From: Acidimicrobiales bacterium | GTDB lineage: Bacteria; Actinomycetota; Acidimicrobiia; Acidimicrobiales; SZUA-35 | Direction: 5' to 3' | Assembly: GCA_041394265.1 (NCBI GenBank) | Contig: JAWKIO010000005.1 | Coordinates: 1 to 64,000 of the forward strand | DNA length: 64,000 nt | Shown here: one piece after another, positions 37,590-46,611 of the stretch | Layout of the letters: each line of letters begins with the position of its first letter | Numbering within the stretch: position 1 is the stretch's first letter | Translations under genes and position numbers: made by a program | Notes under the pieces: generated by a model | The model's input: only the letters and a program-made list of their open reading frames with translations | The model's database searches: none | What the model was told of the DNA's origin: nothing

Positions 37590-38132
37590 GTGACCGCACA
37601 GCCGACTGATCTGCCTGATGTCGTGGAGTTCCGGCCTCGGACGTTCGCCGATGCCCGGGGCTGGTTCCGTGAGACGTGGTCGACCCGCCAGCTCGACGAA
37701 CCGTTCTGCCAGGACAACGAATCGATGTCGGTCCCGACCGGCACCCTGCGTGGCATCCACTTCCAGAAGCACCCGTTCGCTCAGGGCAAGCTGGTGCGGG
37801 TCGAGACCGGCGCCATCCTCGATGTGGCCGTCGATCTGCGGGTCGACTCCCCCACCTTCCGCCAGTGGGTCGGGGTCCGCCTCGACGCCGAGACCGGGAA
37901 CCAGTTGTGGATCCCGGTCGGGTTCGGGCACGGGTTCGTCACCCTGGAACCCGACACCAAGGTCGCCTACAAGGTGACCGCCCTCTACGACCCGGCGTCG
38001 GAACGCTCCATCATCTGGAACGACGCCAATCTCGGTGTCGATTGGGGCGACGAGGTCACCCCGGTCCTGTCCGACAAGGACGCCGCCGCCCCCACGTTCG
38101 CCGAAGTCCTCGAAGCAGGAGACCTGTTCTGA
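37590..38132 (+). CDS. rmlC: dTDP-4-dehydrorhamnose 3,5-epimerase
   Basis: 180 residues from GTG 37590; TTG 37563 is in frame but less likely. The cupin fold features are FADARGWFRETW, the catalytic His in LRGIHFQ near 57, VAVDLRVDSPTFRQW, and GFGHGFVTLEPDTKVAYKVT with the Tyr used in catalysis. It epimerises C3 and C5 of dTDP-4-keto-6-deoxyglucose in the dTDP-L-rhamnose pathway. It is the first gene of a compact rmlCBDA operon, with its stop sharing one base with the rmlB start. Confidence 0.95.
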   Translation: MTAQPTDLPDVVEFRPRTFADARGWFRETWSTRQLDEPFCQDNESMSVPTGTLRGIHFQKHPFAQGKLVRVETGAILDVAVDLRVDSPTFRQWVGVRLDAETGNQLWIPVGFGHGFVTLEPDTKVAYKVTALYDPASERSIIWNDANLGVDWGDEVTPVLSDKDAAAPTFAEVLEAGDLF

Positions 38133-39199
38133 TGCGTCTACTCCTCACCGGTGGCTGCGGGTTCATCGGCTCCGCCGTGGTCCGCCGCCTCATCACCCAG
38201 ACCGGCCACTCGGTGCTCAACCTCGACAAGCTCGCCTACGCCGGCGATCCTCGCACGGTCGCCTCCGTCGCGGACGACCCCCGCTACGCCTTTGCTCAGG
38301 TCGACATCTGCGACCCGGCCGCGGTGGCCGCCGCGTTCGCCGAGTACCAGCCCGACGCCGTGCTGCACCTGGCGGCGGAGTCCCATGTCGACCGGTCGAT
38401 CGACGGCCCGGCAGCCTTCATCAACACCAACGTCGTCGGCACGTTCACCATGCTCGAGGCAGCCCGCACCCACTACGAACAGCTGGACGGCCCGGCCCGC
38501 GACGCATTCCGGTTCGTCCACATCTCTACCGACGAGGTGTTCGGCTCGCTCACCCTCGACGACCCGGCGTTCTGCGAGACCACCCCGTACTCGCCTCGCT
38601 CGCCGTACTCGGCATCGAAAGCGGCGTCGGACCATCTGGCCCGGGCCTGGTTCGACACCTACGGCCTGCCCACCATCGTCACGAACTGTTCGAACAACTA
38701 CGGGCCGTTCCACTTTCCCGAGAAGCTGATCCCGCTGGTCACCATCAAGGCCCTCGCCGGCGAACCCCTTCCCGTCTACGGCAAGGGTGACAACATCCGC
38801 GACTGGTTGTTCGTCGACGACCACGCCCGAGCCCTGATCACCGTGCTCGAGTCCGGCGCCCCGGGCGATACCTACACCATCGGTGGCCGGTCCGAACGCA
38901 CCAACCTCGACGTCGTCCACACCATCTGTGACCTGCTCGACGACCGGGTCGGCGGTATCGGTGGCGACACCAGCCGCTCGCACCGTGAGCTGATCACCTT
39001 CGTCACCGACCGGCCCGGCCACGACCACCGCTACGCCATCGACGCCAGCCACATCGAAACCGACCTCGGCTGGACCCCATCGGTCACCTTCGAGACCGGG
39101 ATCGCCACCACCATCGACTGGTTCCTCGCCAACCGCGACTGGTGGCAAGCCATCCTCGACGGCAACTACCAAGGCCAACGCCTCGGCACGGCTTCATGA
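38132..39199 (+). CDS. rmlB: dTDP-glucose 4,6-dehydratase
   Basis: 355 residues, an extended SDR. GGCGFIGSA lies at 6-14, HLAAESHVDRSIDGP near 82, ISTDEVFGSL near 130 with the Thr-Asp-Glu active-site triad, and YSASKAASDH near 158. TNCSNNYGPFHFPEKLIPL and DNIRDWLFVDDH bind the dTDP-sugar. It converts dTDP-glucose to dTDP-4-keto-6-deoxyglucose. It overlaps rmlC by one base (TGATG) and rmlD by four (ATGA), implying coupled translation. Confidence 0.97.
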   Translation: MRLLLTGGCGFIGSAVVRRLITQTGHSVLNLDKLAYAGDPRTVASVADDPRYAFAQVDICDPAAVAAAFAEYQPDAVLHLAAESHVDRSIDGPAAFINTNVVGTFTMLEAARTHYEQLDGPARDAFRFVHISTDEVFGSLTLDDPAFCETTPYSPRSPYSASKAASDHLARAWFDTYGLPTIVTNCSNNYGPFHFPEKLIPLVTIKALAGEPLPVYGKGDNIRDWLFVDDHARALITVLESGAPGDTYTIGGRSERTNLDVVHTICDLLDDRVGGIGGDTSRSHRELITFVTDRPGHDHRYAIDASHIETDLGWTPSVTFETGIATTIDWFLANRDWWQAILDGNYQGQRLGTAS

Positions 39200-40065
39200 C
39201 GGGGGTTCTGGTGTTCGGAACGACCGGACAGGTCGCCACCGAACTCGGCCGGGCCGACTGGCCCGACGGCACCGAACTCGTCAGGCTCTCACGGGACGAC
39301 GCCGACCTCACCGACCCTGCTGCGGTTGGAGCTGCGATCGAGGCGCACCGACCCGACGTGGTCGTCAACGCTGCCGCCTACACCGCGGTCGATCGGGCCG
39401 AGACCGAACCGGTGCTCGCCTACGCCGTGAACGCCGTCGCGGTGGAAGCGATGGCTGCTGCCACCCGGGCCATCGACGCCGGCTTGATCCATGTGTCGAC
39501 CGACTACGTGTTCGACGGCACCAGCGCTGACCCCTACCTGCCGACCGATTCGCCCCGTCCCCTCGGCGTGTACGGCCGGTCGAAACTCGCCGGCGAGTAC
39601 GCCGCCCTGTCGAACTCGGCCGCCGTGGTGCTCCGCACGTCGTGGGTCTACAGCTCGGTCGGGAACAACTTCGTCAAGACCATGCGCCGCCTCGCCGCCG
39701 AACGCGACGACCTCGGCGTGGTCGACGACCAGCACGGCTGCCCCACCTCGGCAGTCGACATCGCCCGAGCGATCGTGGCGATCGTCGCCAACGGTTGGTC
39801 GGTTCCTGGTGTGTACCACTGCGCCGCCCCCGATGCCGGCACCTGGGCAGACCTCGCCATCGCCACCATCGACGCGACCGGCAACACCCGCACCACCGTG
39901 CGCCGTATCACGACCGCCGACTATCCCACCCCGGCGCCACGACCGGCGAACAGCCGGCTCGACACCACCACGCTCACCGACACCTACCGCATCACCCTGC
40001 GCCCCTGGCGTGAGGCCCTCGCCGAGGTGTCGGCCCAACTCGACCAACTGGAGGGCACCGCATGA
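39196..40065 (+). CDS. rmlD: dTDP-4-dehydrorhamnose reductase
   Basis: 289 residues. VFGTTGQVATEL at 6-17 is the Rossmann turn and VVNAAAYTAVDRAE lies near 61. HVSTDYVFDG near 100 and YGRSKLAGE near 130 give the YxxxK pair. RTSWVYSSVGNNFVKTM and the C-terminal RPANSRLDT are RmlD signatures. It reduces the 4-keto group to give dTDP-L-rhamnose with NAD(P)H. It is third in the operon, 13 bases before rmlA. Confidence 0.96.
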   Translation: MTGVLVFGTTGQVATELGRADWPDGTELVRLSRDDADLTDPAAVGAAIEAHRPDVVVNAAAYTAVDRAETEPVLAYAVNAVAVEAMAAATRAIDAGLIHVSTDYVFDGTSADPYLPTDSPRPLGVYGRSKLAGEYAALSNSAAVVLRTSWVYSSVGNNFVKTMRRLAAERDDLGVVDDQHGCPTSAVDIARAIVAIVANGWSVPGVYHCAAPDAGTWADLAIATIDATGNTRTTVRRITTADYPTPAPRPANSRLDTTTLTDTYRITLRPWREALAEVSAQLDQLEGTA

Positions 40066-40078
40066 AAGACGACAAGCG

Positions 40079-40942
40079 ATGAAGGGGATCGTGCTGGCCG
40101 GCGGCACCGGCTCGAGGCTCCATCCGCTCACCATCGGCACGTCGAAACAGCTCCTGCCCGTCTACGACAAGCCGATGATCTACTACCCGCTGTCGATCCT
40201 CATGCTCGCCGGCATCGACGACATCCTCGTCATCACCACCCCCGAAGACGAAGCCGCCTTCCGCCGACTCCTCGGCGACGGCTCCCAATGGGGCATCAAC
40301 ATCACCCAAGCCGTCCAACCCTCCCCCGACGGCCTCGCCCAAGCGTTCATCATCGGCGAGGACTTCATCGCCGGCGACGCCTGCGCCCTCATCCTCGGCG
40401 ACAACCTGTTCTACGGCCAAGGTATGTCCACGTTGCTCACCAACGCCGTCGCCAACAACAACGGCGCCACCGTGTTCGCCTACCAGGTCGCCGAACCCCA
40501 GCACTACGGGGTGGTCGAGTTCGACGACACCGGCCGGGCCCTGTCCATCGAGGAGAAACCCGAACACCCACGATCGTCGTGGGCCGTCACCGGCCTCTAC
40601 TTCTACGACCACCGGATCGTCGACATCGCCAAAGCCGTCAAGCCTTCGGCTCGGGGCGAGCTCGAGATCACCTCGGTCAACAACGCCTACCTCGAAGACG
40701 GCACCCTCGATGTCGTCCAGTTCAACCGGGGATTCGCGTGGCTCGACACCGGCACCTTCGACGCCATGGTCGAAGCCGCTGAGTTCGTCCGAGTCCTCGA
40801 ACACCGCCAAGGCATGAAGATCGCCTGCCTCGAAGAAATCGCCTGGTCCCGCGGCTGGATCAACGACCAACGGCTCACCGAACTCGCCCAACCACTCCGC
40901 AAGAGCGGCTACGGCGACTACCTCCTCAAGCTGCTGGGCTGA
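40079..40942 (+). CDS. rmlA: Glucose-1-phosphate thymidylyltransferase
   Basis: 287 residues. MKGIVLAGGTGSRLHPLT is the nucleotide-binding start. KQLLPVYDKPMIYYPLS, SPDGLAQAFIIGEDF, LGDNLFYG (Mg2+ Asp) near 108, EEKPEHPRS near 160 and FAWLDTGTFDAM near 220 are all RmlA hallmarks. It makes dTDP-glucose from dTTP and glucose-1-phosphate, the first step of the rhamnose pathway and usually feedback-inhibited by dTDP-rhamnose. It is last in rmlCBDA and is followed by a palindromic terminator. Confidence 0.97.
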   Translation: MKGIVLAGGTGSRLHPLTIGTSKQLLPVYDKPMIYYPLSILMLAGIDDILVITTPEDEAAFRRLLGDGSQWGINITQAVQPSPDGLAQAFIIGEDFIAGDACALILGDNLFYGQGMSTLLTNAVANNNGATVFAYQVAEPQHYGVVEFDDTGRALSIEEKPEHPRSSWAVTGLYFYDHRIVDIAKAVKPSARGELEITSVNNAYLEDGTLDVVQFNRGFAWLDTGTFDAMVEAAEFVRVLEHRQGMKIACLEEIAWSRGWINDQRLTELAQPLRKSGYGDYLLKLLG

Positions 40943-40957
40943 GGCGGCGACCTGAGA

Positions 40958-40973
40958 AAGCCCACGTGGGCTT
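40958..40973. terminator. Palindromic bidirectional terminator
   Basis: AAGCCCACGTGGGCTT is a perfect 16-bp palindrome located 15 bases after the rmlA stop and 10 bases before the end of the convergent secreted-protein gene. It may serve both. Confidence 0.65.
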
Positions 40974-40983
40974 CACGCGTGTA

Positions 40984-41853
40984 TCAAGAAGTCAGGACTC
41001 CTCGGATCTGGATGACCTCGACCGTCGACGTGGCCGACACCACGATCGGTTCGAACGTCGGGAGCTGATCGCAGAGCACTGCTGGTGAGCAGATGAAGGA
41101 GACCTCGTAGCTGATCGACACGATCTGCTCGACACCTTCGGGACCGGAGATGGTCTCGAGCGTGAGGCCACAGCGCTGCGGGTCGTCGTCGCTCAGGCTC
41201 TCCTGCCACGGCAGGCCTTGGGCGCAGGTGACGGAGTGGTCGCCGACCTGCCAGGTCGACTCGATCGGCGTGAGGACAGCGGTGACCGACGCCGGGGTCG
41301 GTTGGCCGAGTGATGCTGTACCGGTCGCCGTGCGCCAGTCGGTGTCGTCGAGCCACCACCAGGTCGGCATCTGGGTGACGTAGGGAATGGTCACACCGTC
41401 GGGCGCCCCGTGTGGCGTGGGCGGGGTGACCGCCGCTCGAGCCATGGCCTCGCGGCCGAGAAAGACGACGACCGGGCGAGGGATCGGGTCGCCGACCGGC
41501 CAGAAGCCGTACCGACTGCCGGCGAACACCGGGGTCGGGCAGACGATCATCGTCCAGCGCTGGGCGTCAGAGTGGGCGTTGTCGGGACCGAAGGCCTCGG
41601 ACTGGAGGTGGACGAGGACCTCCGTCGGTGACAGATCGAGGTAGATCGTGCACTCGTCGAGCGACGACGACGCCAGATGCTCCGACGACACCGACCCGGA
41701 CTGGGAGACGGTGGTCGTGATTCCTCGACTGTCGTTGGTGGCTGAGGAGGTCGTGTGGATGTCGCTCGCCTCGCCTGCGCTGGCAGGTGCCGATAACCCA
41801 ACCACGCTCGCTCCGGCCATCAAGCCCGCAGCTGCTATCAGTCGAGCACGCAC
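40984..41853 (-). CDS. Secreted protein of unknown function
   Basis: 289 residues with a clear signal peptide (MRARLIAAAGLMAGASVVGLS, cleavage after ASA near 26). The mature part is Ser/Thr-rich at first (30-65), then a probable beta-rich domain with seven Cys, among them DECTIYL, MIVCPT, VTCAQG, QRCGLT and ICSPAVLCDQ. A MPTWWWLDDTDW segment near 165 is notable. No known domain is recognised. Its start overlaps the end of the upstream lipoprotein gene by 16 bases, so the two are probably co-expressed and act in the envelope. Confidence 0.75.
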   Translation of the reverse strand: MRARLIAAAGLMAGASVVGLSAPASAGEASDIHTTSSATNDSRGITTTVSQSGSVSSEHLASSSLDECTIYLDLSPTEVLVHLQSEAFGPDNAHSDAQRWTMIVCPTPVFAGSRYGFWPVGDPIPRPVVVFLGREAMARAAVTPPTPHGAPDGVTIPYVTQMPTWWWLDDTDWRTATGTASLGQPTPASVTAVLTPIESTWQVGDHSVTCAQGLPWQESLSDDDPQRCGLTLETISGPEGVEQIVSISYEVSFICSPAVLCDQLPTFEPIVVSATSTVEVIQIRGVLTS

Positions 41854-42476
41854 TCGAGTCCGCTTGCTGCATTGTCCTTGGCGTCACCGACAACCCAACG
41901 CCCGTTCGATTTCTCCATCTCCGCCGTTCGGGTCAACGGCGTGGGGTCCGGTTCTGAAACCACCATGCCCTCCTCGACTCGAACTGTCGTGTCCCAGCTG
42001 CACACATCGATTTCGGCAAGGTCCAGGCCAAAGAATCTGATCCCGAGGACTTCAATGTGGAGCGTGCCGTCCGTGCCGATCCCCTCAAGTCGGCGCCTCG
42101 CGATCGATGCCTCTATCGCCTCACCAACCGGTTCGGATGCCAAGGACCTCAAGCGGGTCAGGTCACGCTCGCTATCGACGAGGACGGCCACCAACTCGAC
42201 CTGGAACTGCTCGTACGCATCGATAATCGCCTGCTCCTCTTCGGTCCACACGGGCGCAGCGGTGGTCGAGGTCGTGGCCGGCGGGGCGGTCGTTGTTGTC
42301 GGCTCGGGCACGGTGGCCGCAGTCGTCGTGGTTGATGGCGCCCGTGTGGTCGGGGCGGCGTCGCTCGAGCCGGAGGTGCACGATGCCCAAACGAGGGCGG
42401 CGGCCACGGTCGGCAGGAGGCGGTGCAGGGTGGCTCGGGCCGCAACGGTTCGCTTCACGGAGTCGACGGTAGACAC
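41838..42476 (-). CDS. Putative lipoprotein with Thr/Pro-rich linker, paralog of 54312-54848
   Basis: 212 residues. The N-terminal hydrophobic segment ends in a lipobox-like VWASC near 29-33, after a long 20-residue basic n-region. A Thr/Pro/Ala linker (about 40-75) precedes a domain beginning WTEEEQAIIDAYEQF. That domain holds IDVCSWDTTV near 157 and ends NGRWVVGDAKD and ECVLD. The same arrangement (WTSEEQVILDVYSTF, LMCAWDQT, GVWLVNGIFD, TCEL) occurs in the lipoprotein at 54312, so they form a two-member family in this window. The function is unknown; similar folds are seen in SnoaL/NTF2-like extracellular domains. Confidence 0.75.
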   Translation of the reverse strand: MSTVDSVKRTVAARATLHRLLPTVAAALVWASCTSGSSDAAPTTRAPSTTTTAATVPEPTTTTAPPATTSTTAAPVWTEEEQAIIDAYEQFQVELVAVLVDSERDLTRLRSLASEPVGEAIEASIARRRLEGIGTDGTLHIEVLGIRFFGLDLAEIDVCSWDTTVRVEEGMVVSEPDPTPLTRTAEMEKSNGRWVVGDAKDNAASGLECVLD

Positions 42477-42533
42477 TGGTGCCCGCCGGCAACATGGGGA
42501 GGTCGCACCACCTGCGTTCAGTTTCAGCGTTTT

Positions 42534-42564
42534 CGCAGGTCAGGGGCGTGTCACACCCCCTGCG
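42534..42564 (+). other. Leader hairpin before DUF222 HNH gene
   Basis: CGCAG (42534-42538) and GGGG (42543-42546) can pair with CCCC (42556-42559) and CTGCG (42560-42564), just 13 bases before the ATG at 42578. It could be an operator or a translation-affecting hairpin. Only the complementarity is visible. Confidence 0.35.
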
Positions 42565-42577
42565 TAGAGTGATCTCC

Positions 42578-43912
42578 ATGACTCCGGCACAGCGCCACCT
42601 CCACCATTTGGAGAACACCGACCTCGCCACCTGCACCGCAGCGCAGCTGGCCGCACTGTCGGAATCGTGCCGCCAACTCGACGCCTACGTCTCCTACGTC
42701 ACCGCTTCCATCGCCCAACGAGCCAACACCCTGAAGAACGCCGACAAGTCCGCACCCGATCCCGCCGATGTCATGGGCAACAAGGGCCGCACCAGCAAGC
42801 GCACTGCCCGCCGCAACACCCGACGCGGCAAAACCCTCGGCGAACTCCCCGGCCTCGGCGAGAAGGTCGCCGACGGCACCGCCAGCGGTGAACACCTCGA
42901 CGCCGCCAACAACGCCCAACACGGCCTCACCCAACAAGAACGCGCCGCGTTCGCTGCCCGAGACGCAGAACTCGCCAACGCCGCCGGAAAACTGTCACCC
43001 GAAGCGTTCGCCAAGCACTGCCGACAGGTCGCCAACGACATCAAAGCCGACCGGGGCGAATCACGGCTCGAACAACAACGACGCGAGTCCTACGTCAAAG
43101 CGTGGACCGAACCATCCACCGGGATGATCCGAGGAAGCTTCGCCATCGACCCCATCCGCGGTGAAACCATCCTCAACGGCCTCAACACCCTCACCGACTC
43201 GCTCATCAACACCGCCAAGGACGACCCGAACGGGGCAGGGCTCGGGTTCGCCCCACTCGACGGCGAAACCATCCGCCGAGAGCAATACGCAGCCCAAGCC
43301 CTCACCCTGCTCGCCTCCGCCACCCTCGCTGCCGCCGGCAGGGCTGACATCACCGCTGTTGCCGACGCCGACACCCTGGCCAACGGGTTCCACGACCACA
43401 CCGTGGCCGAAACCGCCAACGGGGCACCGATCCCGCCCGCCACCCTCGCCCGGCTGTGCTGCGACTCGGTCCTGCAGGCCATCTCGATCGATCCGCTCAC
43501 CGGGCAGATCAACGTCGGACGCCGTCACCGGGTCGCCACCGACGCCCAACGAGCCGTCCTACGGGCACTGCACTCCACCTGTGCTGTCGGCGACTGCGAC
43601 ACACCGTTCGAGCAATGTCATGTCCATCACATCCTGGAATGGGAACACGGCGGGCCCACCGACCTCGCCAACCTCGTGCCCCTGTGCTGGCGGCACCACC
43701 ACCTCGTCCACGAAGGCGGCTGGCACCTCATGCACTCGGTCACCCAACCCGGGCAACTGTTCCTCACCGACCCCGGCGGCACCGTCCGGGCCACCTGCCG
43801 GCCCACACGACTCGAGGCCTGGACCGCTGCCAAGAAGCAGCGCCGGCAACGACCAGCCAGCAACGTGCACCGGCGGCGACGAACACCCGAGCGAGAACCC
43901 GCCACCAACTGA
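42578..43912 (+). CDS. DUF222/13E12-family HNH endonuclease (intact)
   Basis: 444 residues from ATG 42578; open frame upstream to 42479 lacks support. The DUF222 helical domain (about 1-300) is followed by an HNH module. Paired Cys lie in STCAVGDCDTP near 352, the catalytic HH is in QCHVHHILEWEHGGPTDLANL, and PLCWRHHHLVHEGGWHL closes the zinc-binding fold. The tail is basic. Unlike the relative at 15969 it has both Cys of the first pair and no internal stop. These proteins occur in many copies in actinobacteria; nuclease activity is expected but their biological role is not established. A strong hairpin terminator follows. Confidence 0.88.
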   Translation: MTPAQRHLHHLENTDLATCTAAQLAALSESCRQLDAYVSYVTASIAQRANTLKNADKSAPDPADVMGNKGRTSKRTARRNTRRGKTLGELPGLGEKVADGTASGEHLDAANNAQHGLTQQERAAFAARDAELANAAGKLSPEAFAKHCRQVANDIKADRGESRLEQQRRESYVKAWTEPSTGMIRGSFAIDPIRGETILNGLNTLTDSLINTAKDDPNGAGLGFAPLDGETIRREQYAAQALTLLASATLAAAGRADITAVADADTLANGFHDHTVAETANGAPIPPATLARLCCDSVLQAISIDPLTGQINVGRRHRVATDAQRAVLRALHSTCAVGDCDTPFEQCHVHHILEWEHGGPTDLANLVPLCWRHHHLVHEGGWHLMHSVTQPGQLFLTDPGGTVRATCRPTRLEAWTAAKKQRRQRPASNVHRRRRTPEREPATN

Positions 43913-44295
43913 ACGGCCCGGCCCGGCACCCGGTCGAGCTACCCGAGGAACCGCCACCTCGGGTAGCTCCGCGTGTCCAACGTCCAAGCTTCGCAACGAC
44001 ACCAGTGATTCACCGGCACGCAGAACGGGGTCGGCGGGGCTCGCAAGCGGCCGCAGTTACTCATCGTGCTCTCCCCTGGCTCGGAGCAGAGCGATGAATG
44101 GTCCGCGACCTGCTCCACCGCCCTCGTACTTCGCAACATCGAGCGGCCGGTGCCCATCGACTGTTCGTTGGTTGTGAGCTCGACGACCACCCCTGAGATG
44201 CACAATTGCCCTTCTGGAGCCCAGCCCGAGAGTGGCAGACTCGGTGAGGGCCACAAGCACTGCACGCGCCCTGTAGCCGACCCGAGGAATCTCGC
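43913..44295. other. Intergenic region, 383 bases
   Basis: It contains the terminator at 43936-43969. Beyond that no gene, repeat or RNA is recognised; the overlapping open frames are antisense or out-of-frame shadows of the flanking genes. The promoter of the wecB copy 2 operon presumably lies in 44100-44290 but no clear -10/-35 pair can be pointed to. Confidence 0.5.
43936..43969 (+). terminator. Strong hairpin terminator after HNH gene
   Basis: GAGCTACCCGAGG (43936-43948) and CCTCGGGTAGCTC (43957-43969) form a perfect 13-bp stem with an 8-base loop, 23 bases after the HNH stop. There is no T tract, as is common in high-GC actinobacteria. Confidence 0.75.
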
Positions 44296-45432
44296 ATGCT
44301 CGTCACCTGCGTCGCCGGCGCCCGACCGAACTTCATGAAGATCAAGCCCGTCGTCGACGCGCTCGAGCAGCTCGGCATCGAGGTCGACCTCGTCCACACC
44401 GGGCAGCACTACGACGCTGCGATGTCCGACGTGTTCTTCGAGGATCTGGGCTTGCGTGCTCCTGACGTGCACCTCGGCGCTGGTTCGGGCAGCCATGGCG
44501 AGCAGACGGCTCGGGTGATGGTGCTGTTCGAGGAATACATGAACGGTCGACAGCCTGACGGCGTGGTCGTGGTCGGCGACGTGAACTCAACGCTGGCGTG
44601 TTCGATCGTGGCCGCCAAGGCGGGGGCCGTGGTCGCCCATGTCGAGGCCGGTCTACGGAGCCGCGACTGGGCCATGCCCGAGGAAGTCAATCGCGTGGTC
44701 GCCGATCGGTTGGCCGATCTCCTGTTCGCCCCGTCGGCCGACGGTGTCGACAACCTGCGGGCCGAGGGCTATCGAGAGGACCAGATTCACCTGGTCGGCA
44801 ACGTGATGATCGACACCCTGCTGAAGAATGTGGAGCGGGCCAAGCAGCGTTCGACGCTCGCCGATCTCGGACTCGAAGAGGGTGGCTACGCAGCGGTGAC
44901 GCTCCACCGACCGTCGAACGTCGACGACGAGGCGTCGCTGGCTCGGCTGGTGGGAGCGATCAGTGAGGTCTCCTCGAAGATCCCGGTCGTCTTCCCTGCG
45001 CACCCTCGCACCGCCGGCAAGCTGGCGGCGCTCGAACTTCCCGAGACGTTCCGAGTGATCGAACCGCTGGGCTACCTCGACTTCCTTGCCCTGCAGGCCG
45101 GTGCTCGGCTCGTGCTCACCGATTCGGGTGGCATCCAGGAGGAGACCACGGCGCTCGGCGTGCCGTGCCTCACGCTGCGAGAGAACACCGAACGACCGAT
45201 CACGATCACCGAGGGCACCAACACACTCGTCGGCACCGATCCAACGGCGATCATCGGGGCCGCCGATCGAGCGCTGGCCGGCGACGTTGCCAAGCGTTGC
45301 CCTGCCCTGTGGGACGGCAAGGCCGGCGAGCGGATCGCCGAGATCATGAAGGCTCGCCTGCTCGACCCCGCTGCTCCCCGCCCGACCGACCTCGTCGAGA
45401 CACCGCCCGGGCGCTCGGAGGTCTCAGCATGA
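44296..45432 (+). CDS. wecB: UDP-N-acetylglucosamine 2-epimerase (non-hydrolysing), copy 2
   Basis: 378 residues. All active-site segments of the copy at 14052 are repeated: the GARPNFMKIKP start, HVEAGLRSRDW, TLHRPSNVDDEA, LTDSGGIQEETTALG and RENTERP. The two proteins are about 90 percent identical and differ mostly by conservative changes; this copy has an extra 11-residue tail (VETPPGRSEVS). It makes UDP-ManNAc. It is the first gene of a large assembly operon, with a 4-base overlap to the next glycosyltransferase, and has no dehydrogenase partner here. Its ManNAc may be used directly or shared with the dehydrogenase at 12761. Confidence 0.95.
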   Translation: MLVTCVAGARPNFMKIKPVVDALEQLGIEVDLVHTGQHYDAAMSDVFFEDLGLRAPDVHLGAGSGSHGEQTARVMVLFEEYMNGRQPDGVVVVGDVNSTLACSIVAAKAGAVVAHVEAGLRSRDWAMPEEVNRVVADRLADLLFAPSADGVDNLRAEGYREDQIHLVGNVMIDTLLKNVERAKQRSTLADLGLEEGGYAAVTLHRPSNVDDEASLARLVGAISEVSSKIPVVFPAHPRTAGKLAALELPETFRVIEPLGYLDFLALQAGARLVLTDSGGIQEETTALGVPCLTLRENTERPITITEGTNTLVGTDPTAIIGAADRALAGDVAKRCPALWDGKAGERIAEIMKARLLDPAAPRPTDLVETPPGRSEVSA

Positions 45433-46604
45433 CCAACGCTCCGATCGAACCCATCACCACCGCGGCGGCGTTGCCGACCTCAGAGGCACCGACCAAGCCA
45501 GACCTGCAAGTGCTGCCCGACCTGTTCGCGACTGCAGATGACGTCACGGCGCTTCGTCCCATCTACCTGGTCGCCTTCGAGGACCTTCGCCCGGGAACTG
45601 CTGCCTACGGCAACACCTGTGCGAAGCTGCAACGTCTCGCCGATCGGCATGGCGCCAAGCTGGTGATGGCGCCCCTGTCGGACGGTCGTCTGTCTCGGTA
45701 CCTCTCGGCATTCCGACTGGCATGGCAGTGCCGTCGCAACGGAGGGATTGCGTATCACCGAAACTTCCCCTTCTCGCCGATCGCCGGTTTGCTGAGCGGG
45801 ACGAAGCACATGGTGATCGAGCTGAATGGCCCGCCCACCGACGCGACCACTGCCTATCCTCAGCTGGCGTGGCTCGGCGGCCTGTACCGACGGGCGTACG
45901 ACCTGTTCCTACGTCAGGCACCGCTCATCGTGACCGCGACCACTGGCCTGGCCGACTATGCCCGGACGGTGGCGCCCCGGACGCAGGTGGTCATCGCTCC
46001 GGCTGCCGCGCCCGAGGTCCCCGCAGACGACGTCCACACGATCGAGAAGAACCTGCGACAGGTCGTGTACTTCGGAACCTTCGCACCATGGCAGGGCGCC
46101 GAACTCCTGCTCGATGCGGTCAACGATCCGGCCTGGCCGGTCGACGTCGAGCTGGTCGTCATTGGCGACGCGTCGAAGTCGGAACCCGGGCAGACACTGG
46201 CCAAGCATGAGCGGGTTCGCGCCGTTGGGCGACTCCCCCACCGCGACACGCTTGCTCTCGTTGCTTCGTCGTTGGCCTCGCTCAGCCCGAAGACGTATCA
46301 GCTCGATGCCGAGGTGAAGACCGGGCTGTGGCCGGTGAAGGTGATCGAGTCGCTCGCTGTCGGCACGCCCGTGATCGCGACGAAGATCGAGGACCAGCTC
46401 TCGTTCGTTCAGGACTCCGGAGGCGGGGTGCTCATCGAGTCGAGTGGCGCCGCCCTTGCCGAGGCGGTTGCGGCACTGGCTGCTGATCCTGATGCCGCGA
46501 TCGCAATGGGGCAGACAGGTCAGCGGCATGTCGACGAGAAGCACAGCCTCGACGTGCGAGCCGACTTCATGGTCGGCTATCTCCGCTCTGTGAGTAGTCG
46601 GTAG
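45429..46604 (+). CDS. GT4-like glycosyltransferase
   Basis: 391 residues, ATGA overlap with wecB. A low-complexity N-terminal extension of about 45 residues precedes a GT-B fold with IYLVAFEDLRPGTAAYGN near 50. The donor domain has VVYFGTFAPWQGAELLLDAV near 202, VRAVGRLPHRDTLALVAS near 258, and TGLWPVKVIESLAVGTPVIATKIED near 296, where the E of the E-x7-E motif is visible. It adds a sugar to the growing lipid-linked unit. The UDP-ManNAc from the adjacent epimerase is a reasonable donor guess. Confidence 0.83.
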   Translation: MTNAPIEPITTAAALPTSEAPTKPDLQVLPDLFATADDVTALRPIYLVAFEDLRPGTAAYGNTCAKLQRLADRHGAKLVMAPLSDGRLSRYLSAFRLAWQCRRNGGIAYHRNFPFSPIAGLLSGTKHMVIELNGPPTDATTAYPQLAWLGGLYRRAYDLFLRQAPLIVTATTGLADYARTVAPRTQVVIAPAAAPEVPADDVHTIEKNLRQVVYFGTFAPWQGAELLLDAVNDPAWPVDVELVVIGDASKSEPGQTLAKHERVRAVGRLPHRDTLALVASSLASLSPKTYQLDAEVKTGLWPVKVIESLAVGTPVIATKIEDQLSFVQDSGGGVLIESSGAALAEAVAALAADPDAAIAMGQTGQRHVDEKHSLDVRADFMVGYLRSVSSR

Positions 46605-46611
46605 GGCGCGC

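Noticed and set aside
38138..39178. Minus-strand open frame of 346 codons
   Set aside because: Antisense shadow of rmlB, Val/Gly-rich, no domain.
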